Positions 1-11,879 of a stretch of DNA of 64,000 bases are shown one piece after another. The position numbers were made by a program, and so were the translations under genes. Below the pieces are notes generated by a model that did not search any database, had not been told where the DNA came from, and worked only from the letters and a program-made list of their open reading frames with translations. Numbering within the stretch: the stretch's first letter is position 1; every line of letters starts with the position of its first letter. Origin of the DNA: Blasia pusilla (Eukaryota > Marchantiophyta > Marchantiopsida > Blasiales); the NCBI GenBank assembly GCA_050084515.1, contig CM114271.1, positions 66,836,001-66,900,000 on the forward strand. The letters are read 5' to 3'.

Positions 1-900
1 ATTGACCTCCCTAGCTCCCTAGCTAGTCCCTACAAATCTGACTTCTAAGGACTCAGGCGGTCGTTCTTGCACCTCTACCTACTCTAACTCATCTACTAAT
101 CTAACTACATGTCTTTCCCAAAGATATCTTCACAAAGTACTATTTCAAGAAGTCCTCTCACAAATTCCTCTCCGTAGGTCTTTGCTCCTCATAGTTTAGA
201 GAATCCTCGTGAAGTACTTTTATCTTCTTCTTCTCAAAAGATCTTCATACAAAGATCTTTGTAAAAGTCTTCGTCTTAAAACCCTTATCTTCACAAAGAC
301 TAGAGCCTTCTTAAAGATCTTAGTCTTTATGGAAGTTCTTCACAATTGATGCAGTCTTCATGAAGACACTATAAAGTCCACATGTTAGCAGTCTTATTCA
401 TGAGGAGTCTTTGTTTAGACGGGTCCTAAGTCTTTGTCTTTGTTCCTCATAATGTCTTCATCCTCGTTCCTAACAATGTCTTCGTGACGACTTGAAAACT
501 CTCTTTGTTGCTTCTTTGGAAGGGTTCTCTCTTCACAAAGACTAATTTTACAATCACCATGACTTATTCTCCCTAGGGTCTCGACTCTAAATAGTCTTCA
601 TTACGATTAACTTCACTATTCTTCATGAAGACTCTTTAAAAAACACCCCTTCCTAAATTCTTTCCTACTTTCTAAAGTTCTTCCCTATACTTCTTTTGAC
701 TTACGAACGATCTTTCTTGTCCTATATACTAACCAAAATGAAACTTCTCAAAACTTCTCAGCACCAAAATTTCATAGGAAGGATCTTTTTGTTTTCATGT
801 ATTGTAATATAGAGAATTTCCTACCTTACAAGTAATAGAGAATTTGTGCATGAAAATCTACATAAGAGGATATCTAGGAGAAGATGGACATATCATGATC
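1..900. repeat. degenerate TCTTC/GTCTTTG-rich tract
   Basis: About 110-720 is built of diverged short words such as TCTTCACAAAGAC, TCTTCATGAAGAC and AGTCTTTG, with a perfect palindrome GTCTTCATGAAGAC at 354-367 and a variant near 620. No gene seen. Confidence 0.5.
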
Positions 901-910
901 TTTGGCCCCT

Positions 911-980
911 TTGTATGAGAGAAGGAAATAGACATGGTGAAAATCCATTTTCACCATGTATATTTCCTTCTCTCATACAA
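911..980. repeat. snap-back palindrome, 33-bp arms
   Basis: Arms 911-943 and 948-980 pair at 32 of 33 positions around a 4-nt loop (TCCA). Outer ends are TTGTATGAGAGAAGG and its complement. It lies in otherwise gene-free DNA. Confidence 0.95.
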
Positions 981-3900
981 TAGTTTCAGTTTGTGACTCA
1001 TATTATATATACTAAAAGATGGAAATGAACTAGAATTTGTTAATACCGGATGTTGTATAAGACTTTTTCCCACATATGCTTGCATGAGGAAGTAGACATG
1101 AATATGAGTTCCCGTTCATGCCACAAGAAAGGATCCTCCAAAAAGAGGATAATTGGCGGTTGTGGCAAGGTCCATAAGGAATTTGAATTGGATACCTTGC
1201 AGAAGGAGGAGGAATTTTCCAGCAGGATCTTAGCATTAGGAGTAATATCTCAACTTTTCAAGGATATGTAAGGTAGGCATGCTTGGATTGGAGTAGTGTT
1301 AGAAGTGCTCATAAATATACCATCACATAGACATTTACACTAGCTCATGGATGAGATTATTATGATAATATTCAAATCCAAATATCTCCTTTCATATAGA
1401 AAGGATTTCTTTGGTGACATTGATAATGTGCTAAACAATTTATGAACTAATAGTTATAATCAAATACCTTTGATGCAAGAAAATTATCTCTACATTTCCC
1501 CCCTCCCCCTCCACTAGAAAGTATGAATGCAATATAACCATATGAATCCCAAGAGTATTATGCAAAATTATGTAAAAACTTGGAGTGTATTGTATGGTGC
1601 AACTATGTTGCGATTGTGGGTACTAGAATAAGTTTTTATCCCAAGTAGTGCCATGCCATAGGAGAATCAAGGAAAAAATTTAAAAGCACAAAGGAAGAGG
1701 AAAAACTATAAGGAAAACCCCAACCAAATGTTGATACTGTGCCATGTAGCAATGACATAATAATACCTAGATTAATTAGTGAGATCAGAGGGAAAATGAT
1801 CTCGTTGTTTTAGTGGGTGACAAGATCTAATTAGTCTCGTGATTTAGATGTGGAGTGCGCAACATCTAAGTCACAACTCATGAGACTTGATGATCTTAAG
1901 GTAAATCCTAGACTTACGCATCATTTAGGGGTATTGTATTTTATGGTCAAGAATGAACTAGAGTTTAAAAATCTTGAGTCAATGGATCATATAGATTATT
2001 GTACATGTGTTCTTACAAACTTGGGGTTCCAACATATGTACAAAAAACTCATTATTGTATCTTCCACTTCCATAGGTGGAGGGCAAGCTATTGAGTGATA
2101 ATTGAATGCATCAAATTTTCTTAGATGGTTGAAATATTGAACTTGTTTCCGAAACTGATCGTTGGCTTTCGATTTCTTTTCATTGGCCTTGATATGATTC
2201 AGACTAGATACCTTGATTGTCACATATGATCCCACTAGTATATTATTAGCATATCCATTTTTTCCTAGTGAAGAGAATTTTTTTTTAACCTTCATAACTA
2301 TAACTAGTAATAGAAATTTCAACTCCATCAAACTTACTTTTTTTCCTGTAAATTTTTCACCCTACCCACACTACTATATATTCTATGATGCATAAACACT
2401 TTGTGCAAGATTTTTTCACCATTAAATATCTTTATATCTCAACATATATACATCCCAAAAAGGGCATATGAATATCACCTGAATCTACACAACTAACAAT
2501 ATTCACTCTTAAAACACGTGGTAGGAGTCTCACCTCTACATTATTAAAATTATGGGAATCTTCCCCTTTCCTCTTGTGCTTGAGTCATAACCTTGGGTAA
2601 TATGCAATACTCACATAGAAAGCCTCTTTCCTTTTTGAGATATGTTCACTTTTATGATGATATTTACATTTCTTTGCATATACTAGTGTCATATGTATTT
2701 TTTGTTGTCAAATTTTTTGTGGTGTGAGGATTTATTGTTCGTTATTCCATCATTGTACATTTGAGGTCCATCTCTTGAGTAGAAAAAATTTCAATATGAA
2801 GATTTTCTCTAATGTTTTTGTATTTTTAATCTCTTTTCTTGTGCCATTTTTTTCATTTTGATTTGGCATGGGAAACACTACTACATTTGAGACATTTTTT
2901 ATAAGTTCCCTCAGCTGCATTTACCTTAGTAGGAGGATCCATTGTTGGCATGTCATCTCACTACTACATTTAAGGCATTTGTTTTATACCATCAACATCA
3001 TAGGCAAAACACTCAAATTATACTAAAGTTCAACTCCAAAATCTCTTCTAAGATGCCAAAATATGGTAGCTTTCACCCCCCCATCCCCTCAACCCAAAAC
3101 CATGTTTGTATCATAACTGGATGCTTGTGATTCGTGATCAAAGGAGCGACATAATTTGTTATCTTATGTTTGTGTATGACGTTAGTCCACAACTCGGATC
3201 TAACCACCTAGCATGCTTAGGTAAAAGACTAGGAAATCACCTTTGGCTCCAACACTCTCTTTGTTATCCTCACATCTAAGTCTATTTGAGGCTTGATTTG
3301 AGGGAAGTCCCTCAAATCTGCACCAATAGAGTCTCATTAAACCAAATCCCGTTATCTACATCTTGAATCAAGGGAGTTATGCTCGTAAAATTGCACTCTT
3401 ATATGCATCTTTAACCTTGTTGTATGGCCTCTACCATCCCCTCATGCAGAAGTTGTTTATGAGGATGACTATGTATGCTTGAGATTATCTCATATTAGAC
3501 AATGTGATGCGAGTGCATGCTCCATATGGGTTGATGTGATTTTCCATGTCATTGTTATCGTTGTTCCATAAGATAAAGACGATAAACCAATTTTTTGTAT
3601 AAATCTAGAACATTGTCTTTAAAAGCAAGTACCCCTGTAGCATAATACCCTCCATTCGTACATGGTTATGAACCAAACCCTTCAATTAATATATTGGACC
3701 TACATTGCATACATCCATCATCGAGTGGAGCAGCCAATGGCTTTGCCTGATCATAAAAGATGATGGAAGAACCATCTCCAACCCTAGATCCAACCAGGCT
3801 ACTACCATAGCCGCCTCCACTTCCATCCGCCCATAATCCTTGATGCATACCCCCTTGTTATATGTTATCTACACAATAGAAGAAAATGTCACTTAAAAAT

Positions 3901-5480
3901 TTCCAAGTGAGAATGGGAAAATGAAGGATTTGCAACGCATGCTTATAAACGAGGCTAGTACCTCAAATAAGTTGATAAATCATAGATTTCCTCTCTTAAT
4001 TAGATTGAGCCTAATCCATATATAACCATTAAAATGAGATCTTGAACAAGGTTTCATATCGAAAAAGTCACTCAATAGGAGGACATCTTTATAGAGATGT
4101 CTCAAGGATAGTCATCTATTTGACAACATGTGATATTTCCAATGTCGGAGGGGGAAGTCCCTTATTGACAATATGTGGTCAAAGCACCTCTTCTCATGCC
4201 TATTCTTGATCAAGAATAGGTCCCAGAAGAGGAAATAAGAAATAATATGAGGGGCAAGTGGAGGTTGACAAGAAGATCATAAGTAGAAAAATAATTGAAA
4301 TTGGCTTAAGTACCCTTGGAGATTGGAGTTAAAAAAAATTTAGTCCATGCACTTGTAACATAGTCAGTATCAAATTGCAAATCACTCAAAATCAAAATTA
4401 CAGATAGAAAATTTTTGTGTCCGTGGACTTATGTCCATTCTAGGGACGAACATGTTTATGCGGACTCGATTGTCTGCATCTTGCACTCGGGCCCGTCATG
4501 TTAATACTCGATCTCGCACCACAGCCCCGGCCCCCTAGCATGTCCATATCCCTCATGCGGACTTGGTCCACATCCGACACGCACCTACCCAAGCAGAAGG
4601 GTAGTGGTTTTTGTTTTGGGATGCAAGCACGGGTTGCGAGCTAAATGCGGATGGGGGTTGCAATAGGGACGTTGGCCATGGTGTGAGAATGGATGCAGGA
4701 AGGCATGTCCGAATACATGTCAAAGTCCTAGCCATGCCATCCCACATCTGATTTCGCACCACGCCTCGCAACCCCTGTGGACATGGTTCACAGGGATCGC
4801 ATGAGGACACGGGTGAGGCGGCTTTGGGTACGGGTGGCTAGGCCTGTACTAACATGGATAAGAATTGTGTCTGTATACAACCGTGCTCACAATGTACTTG
4901 CAACATACTTGCAAGTGCATCAACTCTCAGGATATACGTACAATACTCACTTGTAAGTCGTCTCTTAGATCACATCACGATATCCATGATGTGATCCAAG
5001 AGGCAATACCCTCTATGAGACACATGACCGTTGGCTTTATTACTTGTTTTTTGGAATTATTTTGGTACTTACATGATACAATAACATGTCTTCTTTGATA
5101 GTTTCCTAAAAAATATCCTCCTCATTCTCTTCGCAACAATCAAATTTCCCCTTCATTTAGTCCTTCTCTCTTGGTTGCCACTACTTGTTATCGATAATGC
5201 AGATCAAAGGCATATTAATTAATGTGTACAAAGCAATAGATTTCATATGTCGGGTGTATCAGACTGAAATGGTTTGAGGCCGCTTATCCAATTTTCCATT
5301 CACAATTGATGAATAATTAATAGGATTTGTAGTGTTCACGTACGATTTGCTTAAAAAAATTAATGATATGGCTCATTGTATTCTTCTTGGTGATAGGATT
5401 TTATTTTATTTTCCATATCTTTGATTTGAATTATCTTTTCTCCATTCCTTTAATTATGCAATTCCAAGATTCTTCAAATC
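981..5480. other. AT-rich intergenic DNA
   Basis: No recognisable gene or intact element. The 4430-4850 stretch is GC-richer and carries decayed words of the GGACATGTCC repeat seen at 5.5 and 10.8 kb (for example GTCCGTGGACTTATGTCC). Short open frames here have no motif I recognise. Confidence 0.5.
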
Positions 5481-5484
5481 TTAA

Positions 5485-5792
5485 TTTCAAGGTTGCATAT
5501 GAACAAAGTATGTGTCCATGGACTTATGTCTGTCCATCTTATAGAAGGCGTTGTCCATATGGGCCCCATCTCCCCCTTCTTTCTCATCTTCCCAATTTTC
5601 CTTCGTGATTCGTACTTTCTTATTTCTTCCTCCTCTCATCTCCACTCCCCCCCCCCCCCTCCCCTTTTATTACCGCCCTTGCCTTGCCTTCAATCATGAA
5701 CTATAATTACGGGCCCCATCTTTTGCAATTCATGTTCATGGACATATCCAAACTTTTCCGTCGATGTTCATTTTTATGCAATCATGCTTAAT
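5485..5792 (+). repeat. dispersed ~300-bp repeat, copy A
   Basis: Starts near AAGGTTGCATATGAACAAAG and shares its order of words with copies at 10.78 and 11.52 kb: GGACTTATGTC, GTCCAT, CCCCTTCTTTCTCAT, TTCGTGATT, TCATGAACTATAA, GGGCCCCATC, TTTTGCAAT, TCCAAACTTTTCCGTC. It contains a run of about 14 C at 5646-5660. Confidence 0.8.
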
Positions 5793-5813
5793 TTTGACCC
5801 TAACTCTTCACAT

Positions 5814-5997
5814 GGATTACTTTTGACTTTCTTTAGACCAAGGTTCTTATGGATGTTTGAAATCAATAATATTTTCATATCCCTACACTATAGGCTATGC
5901 TTGAAGTCTTCTCCATAGCCTATAGTGTAGGGATATGAAAATAGTTATAGAGACAAACCGAAAGAGGATGTGGTCTAAAGAAAGTCAAAAGTAATCC
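5814..5997. repeat. two-tier hairpin
   Basis: Outer arms 5814-5840 and 5971-5997 are a perfect 27-bp inverted repeat. Inner arms 5871-5899 and 5914-5942 are a perfect 29-bp inverted repeat around a 14-nt loop. The ~30-nt stretches between tiers do not pair. No target-site duplication is evident. Confidence 0.93.
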
Positions 5998-6599
5998 AAG
6001 ATATGAGTTCTTAGAACATATTTTAAATTTAGAGAGTTATCAATGAAAGAATCACTTATTAGATATTTATTAATCATTAAGGTACCTTCCAAGTAAATAA
6101 AAAGAAGAAGATTATAAGTGCTATCTTTTCAAAACATAAGCGCTTAGATCTCTCCATTTACTAGTACTAGTAACTTTTTCCCCATTCTGATGCACTCACA
6201 TAAATGGAAACAAAAATACTTCACAAATGGAGAATATCATGAAGCGTTACATTATCCACACCCTGAAATTATAGATTTGATGAGTAAATAGTGAAGATAA
6301 ATTTCCACTTAACTATATGAAAATTCATGAATTTTTTTAAAATATATACATTATTTTATTAATTAAGAAAGAAATATTTTCTAATTACTTTTCAATCCCT
6401 ATCTCTCAATTAATAGAAGAAAATCATGATTAATTTTGATCCAAAATTTGTTTCAAAATATTCTTCAATCCTTCACAATGACAGTTTGAATTTTTTTTTA
6501 AATCATCCTTTTGAAGAATGGTACTTTTTCATCATTCTATTATTATCTTATCTCATTTTTTAAATAAGATTTAATTTTCCTTCCAAATTTTATTTCAAA

Positions 6600-7690
6600 T
6601 TAAGTTTTTTCAAAGCGTAATCGCAAAGCTATCGTGAATATGATTTGGGGAAGAAAAAATGGAAGAATAAGAGGATTTGCTGTAAGCCATGACCTCGCTC
6701 TTGTACCAGCACATAAACGTAGACAAGCTTGATGAGTGTCAGAGGATGCCTCGGAGAGAATGTTGGAAAAGTTGATTTTGTGCAAATTCTCAGAGATATG
6801 CTCTAAAAGTCGATCAAGCCCTTCCGTAATTAATTGACTGAAAGGGGGTAGAAATGCGTGTGTAGCAAGAGGAAGAAGATTTTGGGCATATCTCAGTTGT
6901 TGTTGAAAGAGCAGGTCCCCTTCCTCTACATGAGCGACATGATCCATCAAGATAGGTGTATCTCCTTAGACAAACCTTGAAGTTATAATCGGTGCTACCA
7001 ACGCCCAACTCCCAAAAAAAGTTGTTGGAGCATATGCGATTGTGGAGGAAAGTCCCACTCTCCCAAAAGAAATACAGAAGATAACTTGTCGTGAAGCCCA
7101 AGACACCATCCTCTCCCTCAAATGTATTCGAGCTAAGAAGTTGACCAAAAGTTGCCAAGATAGAAGCTTCATAAGAAGCCAACCGATGTAAGAACACGGA
7201 GGTGGGAGGACAAGTGCGAGGAAGGTAGGAGGAATGTCTTAGAAAACATTGGGAGAGAATCCCATAAGCCACTTGGGGATCCCCTAGATGAGGTAACAAA
7301 TGAAACCATTTTACGTCTTTCAAAAGGGCCTCATCCAAGAACTTGGAGACGTAATCGATGAATCCAATTAGGACCCCAAGAACCCTAATCCCCTTCAATG
7401 CACATGGAAAAATTAGGAGTAGGCAAGTGAATGTTGAGGAAGGCATGAAAGAGACCATACCCCGCATTTACAAGGTTGGACTTTAAAGTTTTAGAAAGAG
7501 AGTTGCTCCACAAAATGGAGATAAGCAAATATCACTTCAGAAAGAGGACCTATAATGTGAATGTCATCAACAATAGAAAGGAAAAGACAAGATGGAAATA
7601 TTTGGACTGATGTTCAAAAACCACAAAGATGTGCAATGGCAAAGAGCAGACCACCCATAAGATCACCTTGACACGTGCCGTATGTTGATT
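6600..7690 (-). pseudogene. LINE reverse-transcriptase remnant, 3' half
   Basis: Read on the minus strand in shifting frames: HQGDLMGGLLFA (near 7675), VDDIHIIGP (near 7555, the YxDD-box region), then KGIRVLGVLIGFIDYVSKFL and LPHLGDPQVAYGILSQC in the frame 7467-6814, a degenerate GEDGVLGF, and after another frameshift RARSWLTANPL with ALRLRFEKT at the end. These match the RT palm and the conserved post-RT domain of a non-LTR family common in early land plants, oomycetes and algae. Frameshifts make it inactive. Confidence 0.72.
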
Positions 7691-8356
7691 GGAGAAAACT
7701 CTACTCTTAATGAATAACATGATGAAAATAGATAATAAATATATCATACACATGAATGGAAGAACACCTAGAATTTGAAGCACAAATTTCAATCTTTCTT
7801 GATGAGAAGTATTTAAGAACTATGTGAAGGAATTTTAAAATAAAATACAAGGGCTACTAATGCAATAATAATGTAGGATCATACGATTTGTAAATTTTTA
7901 TGGAACGTCTCCAAAATCTTAATTTGCCACGTGAAAAGAAGGAAGCTTCCGGCACGTGTTCAAACACATTCTCATCTCAAATAATTAATAGGTTCATTAA
8001 ATGCCACATAGTTGATTGATCGAATATTCCAAGTAAAATACTATACTAGAAACTTAGAAGCCATGGGAGAAGTGTGAGTAAGTAAGTCGCAACGCAGCCC
8101 TTAAATTGAGTTCGAGTTGTGCAGCATATTAATCGGGAGAGGGAGGAAGTGAGAACGTAGGGCAGCGCGTCCACACCGCAACAGGATGAGCGGTCTAGAT
8201 CACAGCACCTATACGATCACGCAGTATGCCATGCAATCGAAGCAGATCGTATTTTGACGACGGCGTCTGACGTGATACGAGCAACCACTAACCAACCGGA
8301 GCCATGCTCGTGCATGCATGATGGAGACTCATCCCGGCCGTCCCTTTCAGTCGCCT

Positions 8357-8401
8357 GATTCACGACAAATTTATGGCTGCGCTGCAGCCGTAACGTGAAT
8401 C
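8357..8401. repeat. stem-loop GATTCACG...CGTGAATC
   Basis: 8-bp outer arms 8357-8364 and 8394-8401 enclose a second hairpin GGCTGC-GCT-GCAGCC at 8375-8389. Confidence 0.7.
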
Positions 8402-8419
8402 GTGATTATCCCTCTCGAG

Positions 8420-8582
8420 TTTTCTTTTCCTTTCTTCATCGATTCACTTGCTCGCTACCACCGCTTCTGACGATCTCTCGCTCTCTCTCTCTCTGGGTGT
8501 TCCGGTGTGCACTGGGTCTGACGATGGTTTTTCTTTTCTTCATCGATTCACTACTCGCTACCACCGCTTCTGACGATCTCTA

Positions 8583-8627
<45 letters not shown>

Positions 8628-9055
8628 GATATCTAGCTTTCAAGGGATGCACTGGGTCTGACGATGGTTTTTCTTTTTCTTTCTTCCTCCATCGATTCAC
8701 TTACTCATTACCACAGTTCTCTCTCTCTCTCTCTCAATGATATCTAGCTTTCAAGGGATGCACTGGGTCTGACGTTGCTTTTTCTTTTTCTTTCTTCCTC
8801 CATCGATTTACTTACTCATTACCACCGTTCGCTCTCTCTCTCTCTCTCTCTGGGTGTTCAATCTATGGCGGTTGGCTTTCATGGGACGCACTGGTGCTGA
8901 AGATGGTTTTTCTTTCCCTTTCTTCCTCCATCGATTTACTTACTCATTACCACCTCTCTCTCTCTCTCTCTCTCTCTCTGGGTGTTCAATCTATGGCGGT
9001 TGGCTTTCATGGGACGCACTGGTGCCGAAGATGGTTCCTGAGCGGTCTCTGGGGC
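8420..9055 (+). repeat. CT-linked tandem repeat, about five copies
   Basis: Each copy holds CATCGATTCACTTRCTCRYTACCAC, a (CT)n tract of 15-40 bp, a linker (TCAATGATATCTAGCTTTCAAGG or TGGGTGTTCAATCTATGGCGG) and GCACTGG. Copies begin near 8425, 8528, 8667, 8776 and 8910. The design, a unique unit joined by a dinucleotide tract, is like that of the 40-kb satellite, though the units are unrelated. Confidence 0.85.
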
Positions 9056-9672
9056 TTGGGGTTCACGTGAAGCGCTGAGATGTGAAATTCATGCTCGCAC
9101 TGAGATGTGAAGTTCATGCTCGCACCTGAAATCGTCGTGAGCTGTAATTGAAATCCATCTCTCTTACGGTAAAATCTGACTTACGGAAGGGAAATCAGAT
9201 CCATCTGTTGGAGTCTCTCTCGTGTGTTGCAGGGCTACTAGAGGCACGAAACAATGAGAATATAAATTGTCAGGAGGAAGTTTGTTATTTTTTTTTATTT
9301 ATGTAATGGGAGTGGGAAAGTCTGCACTTAATGCATGTAACCAGATTTACTCTCTCTCTCTGATCTGTACTTTACGAGTGTGGGTTCTGTTACCTAAGTG
9401 AAAAGGAGTGGATCATAACTTCATGTGTTTAGGTTTTGTTTGGTACGTTTAGGGTTCGAATTTAACCTCCGAATAAGAACGATTTTCGTTTCATTTTAAA
9501 TTTTTTTCTATTTTCATCAAAAAGAATCGATCATTACAATGATGGGGTAATATAAATTTTAGAAAACAGCATGAGTCTAATGTTGTACATAAGTAATTTC
9601 TCCCATGAATTCCAAGGAAAGTTGAAAGAGACCAATATTGTTTGTCTCCTAAAGTGGATTTTCTTCCTACTA

Positions 9673-9741
9673 TTATGACTTTTTACATTGGTTGTCTATT
9701 GTCTCATTGAGACAATAGACAACCAATGTAAAAAGTCATAA
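9673..9741. repeat. perfect 34-bp palindrome with 1-nt spacer
   Basis: 9673-9706 and 9708-9741 are exact reverse complements centred on T9707. The outer sequence is TTATGACTTTTTACATTGG. The flanks do not extend the symmetry. Confidence 0.97.
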
Positions 9742-9744
9742 CTA

Positions 9745-10690
9745 TTTTATGTTGAAACTTTTTTTCATTTTCATGTTGTAGAGAAGATGTGATGCTTAAT
9801 ACAAATTATGGGATTGTTACCACTCCACACCATTTTAGAGAGAGAATGGAATCTAAGGGGATATATGAATCCTCTCTAGTTACCCTTCTCCATCTATTCC
9901 CACTTAGGGCCAAGGCATCTTCCTCTCTCTTTTGGTCCAACCCCTCTCTAATGTGTGTCCATGACCCCATCATCGGGATTCATCGTATTCCATCCTCTCT
10001 AACTCCTTTCCTTTCAAATTCTATTCCCTCTCCCCTATACGATCTCTCCCTCCTCCATAACTCCTTTCCATTATCTTTGCCTTCGTCAATGGCGGTTGAA
10101 TGACCCTTCTCCATCTTTTTCATCTCAAACCTATGTCTCCTCCCCTCCACCTTTCTAAAATTTAATCTCCAATGATGGGATGTCAAATTTTTTTTTCAAG
10201 AAATTAAAAATAAATTATTATTGATTATTAGGGTTATGTGGAACCTTCTTAATGAGTTGTAAAGAACATTTGTAGCCATTATTAGTTTGTCATGATTAGT
10301 TTAAGGATTGGATGGTAATGCTCAAATCCGCACAAGCAAGGTTGTATAGTGTACATAGTAGAAAAAATTATGTAAAAGAGGATTAAAACTAAGATATCCA
10401 AAATAATATTCCCTACTTGTGGACATGTGAAATTCCTTGCTATAGGGTGACTTGACCTAATACGGAGTACCTATGTATTATTGACAAGTATGAGGAGTTA
10501 TGGAAACGATGTTGGTGGGAGGGATGTCAGAGTAGATAGGGGAATAAGAGGAAAGAATTGTGGATCACAAAGGATATAGGGGTGAGGTAAGAAGGAATCA
10601 AGGTTGAGGAAGACCTCAAGAGAGGTGGGGAGAAGGGCTAAGAGGATTGAGGGAAAATTTTAGAATGTAACTTGCATGGTCGCATAAAGA
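9745..10690. other. AT-rich intergenic DNA
   Basis: No gene seen. Pyrimidine-rich stretches create short open frames on both strands around 9.8-10.2 kb without recognisable motifs. Confidence 0.4.
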
Positions 10691-10777
10691 TGGACAAGTT
10701 TGTCCATCTTTGGGATTAGGGCGGGTCGTGCGGCACTCACGGGATCAATGCAAGCTCTAAAAGTGAAACCCGTGCTC

Positions 10778-11362
10778 AACAAGGTTGCATATGGACAAAT
10801 TCTGTGTCCACAAACATGTCCATGTCTGTGGACTTACACCCGTCCTAAAGAAGGACTTGTCCATGTCCCCCTTCTTTCTCATCCCCCAACTTGCCTTCGT
10901 GATTTGCATTTTCTTGTTTCTTCTTCCTCCCACCTTCACTCTCTCCCCCCTTATTGCCCTATCCACCCTTGCCTCCACTGTTAACTATAAAGTGTGGGTC
11001 CCACATTTTGCAATGCGTGTCAATGGACATGTCCAAACTTTTCCGTCCATGTCCATTTTTGTACAACCATGGGGCTCAATGTGGACTATAAAACGGGTGG
11101 AAGAAACACACAATGGGTTGTTGGATTAGGTGCGAGTTGGTCGAGCCCGTGTCTACATTGCGGCCGGGGTAAGATCCGCCCGCACAAACCCACTTCCTAA
11201 GAATAACTCGGGCTTTCATGGACATGTTCGTCCTATAGAAATACATAAGTCTGTGGACATAGATTTTGTCAATGTTCAACCTTGGGACATATGTAAGTCC
11301 ATAGACATGGATATGTCTACGGACATGTCCATGAACTTCGTCCACATGCAACCTTGCAAGCT
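10778..11362 (+). repeat. dispersed repeat, copy B, with inverted partial copy
   Basis: The left end ACAAGGTTGCATATGGAC is mirrored at the right end by GTCCACATGCAACCTTG (about 11340-11357), so this copy is bounded by inverted termini of ~20 bp. The body to ~11080 matches copies A and C. From 11215 to 11357 the palindromic words GGACATGTCC and TCCATAGACATGG run in inverted orientation. Confidence 0.75.
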
Positions 11363-11518
11363 TGAGTCTAGGAAATTTCCAATATTAGTGGGAAATATCT
11401 TGCATGGACTCTATCACCTCTATCATGCGATTAGACCTAAGTCAGAAAATACGTACCTACATTGAATTATGAGAAGGCTTGAGGGGGATAACTTGGAACC
11501 GATAAGGGCATGGGGAGT

Positions 11519-11775
11519 TACAAGGTTGCATGTGGATAAAGTGTATATCTACGGACATGTCCATCTCCATGAACTTACGTCCGTCCTACGAAAAGATTTG
11601 TCCATGTGGGCCCCACCTTCCCCTTCTTTCTCATTCCCCCTACTTGTCCTTGCCTTTCTTTCCATCATGAACTACAAGTATGGGTCCTACCTCTTGCAAT
11701 CCATGTCCATGCACAAGTCCAAACTTTTCTGTCCATGTCCGTTTTTTTGCAACCATGGGGAATTATTTTCTCCAT
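11519..11775 (+). repeat. dispersed repeat, copy C
   Basis: Starts ACAAGGTTGCATGTGGATAA and ends TTGCAACCATGGGG, matching copy B in order and spacing, including GTCCGTCCTA, TTGTCCATGTGGGCCCC and GTCCAAACTTTTCTGTCC. Confidence 0.8.
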
Positions 11776-11879
11776 ATTATACTTGCGCTTTCTTATATAA
11801 CGAGGCTTAGAAATCTCATAGGGCATTCTAAGTTTCCACCTCTCTTGGAGTTGTTTTGTGAGTTTGAGAGGAGAGCATG

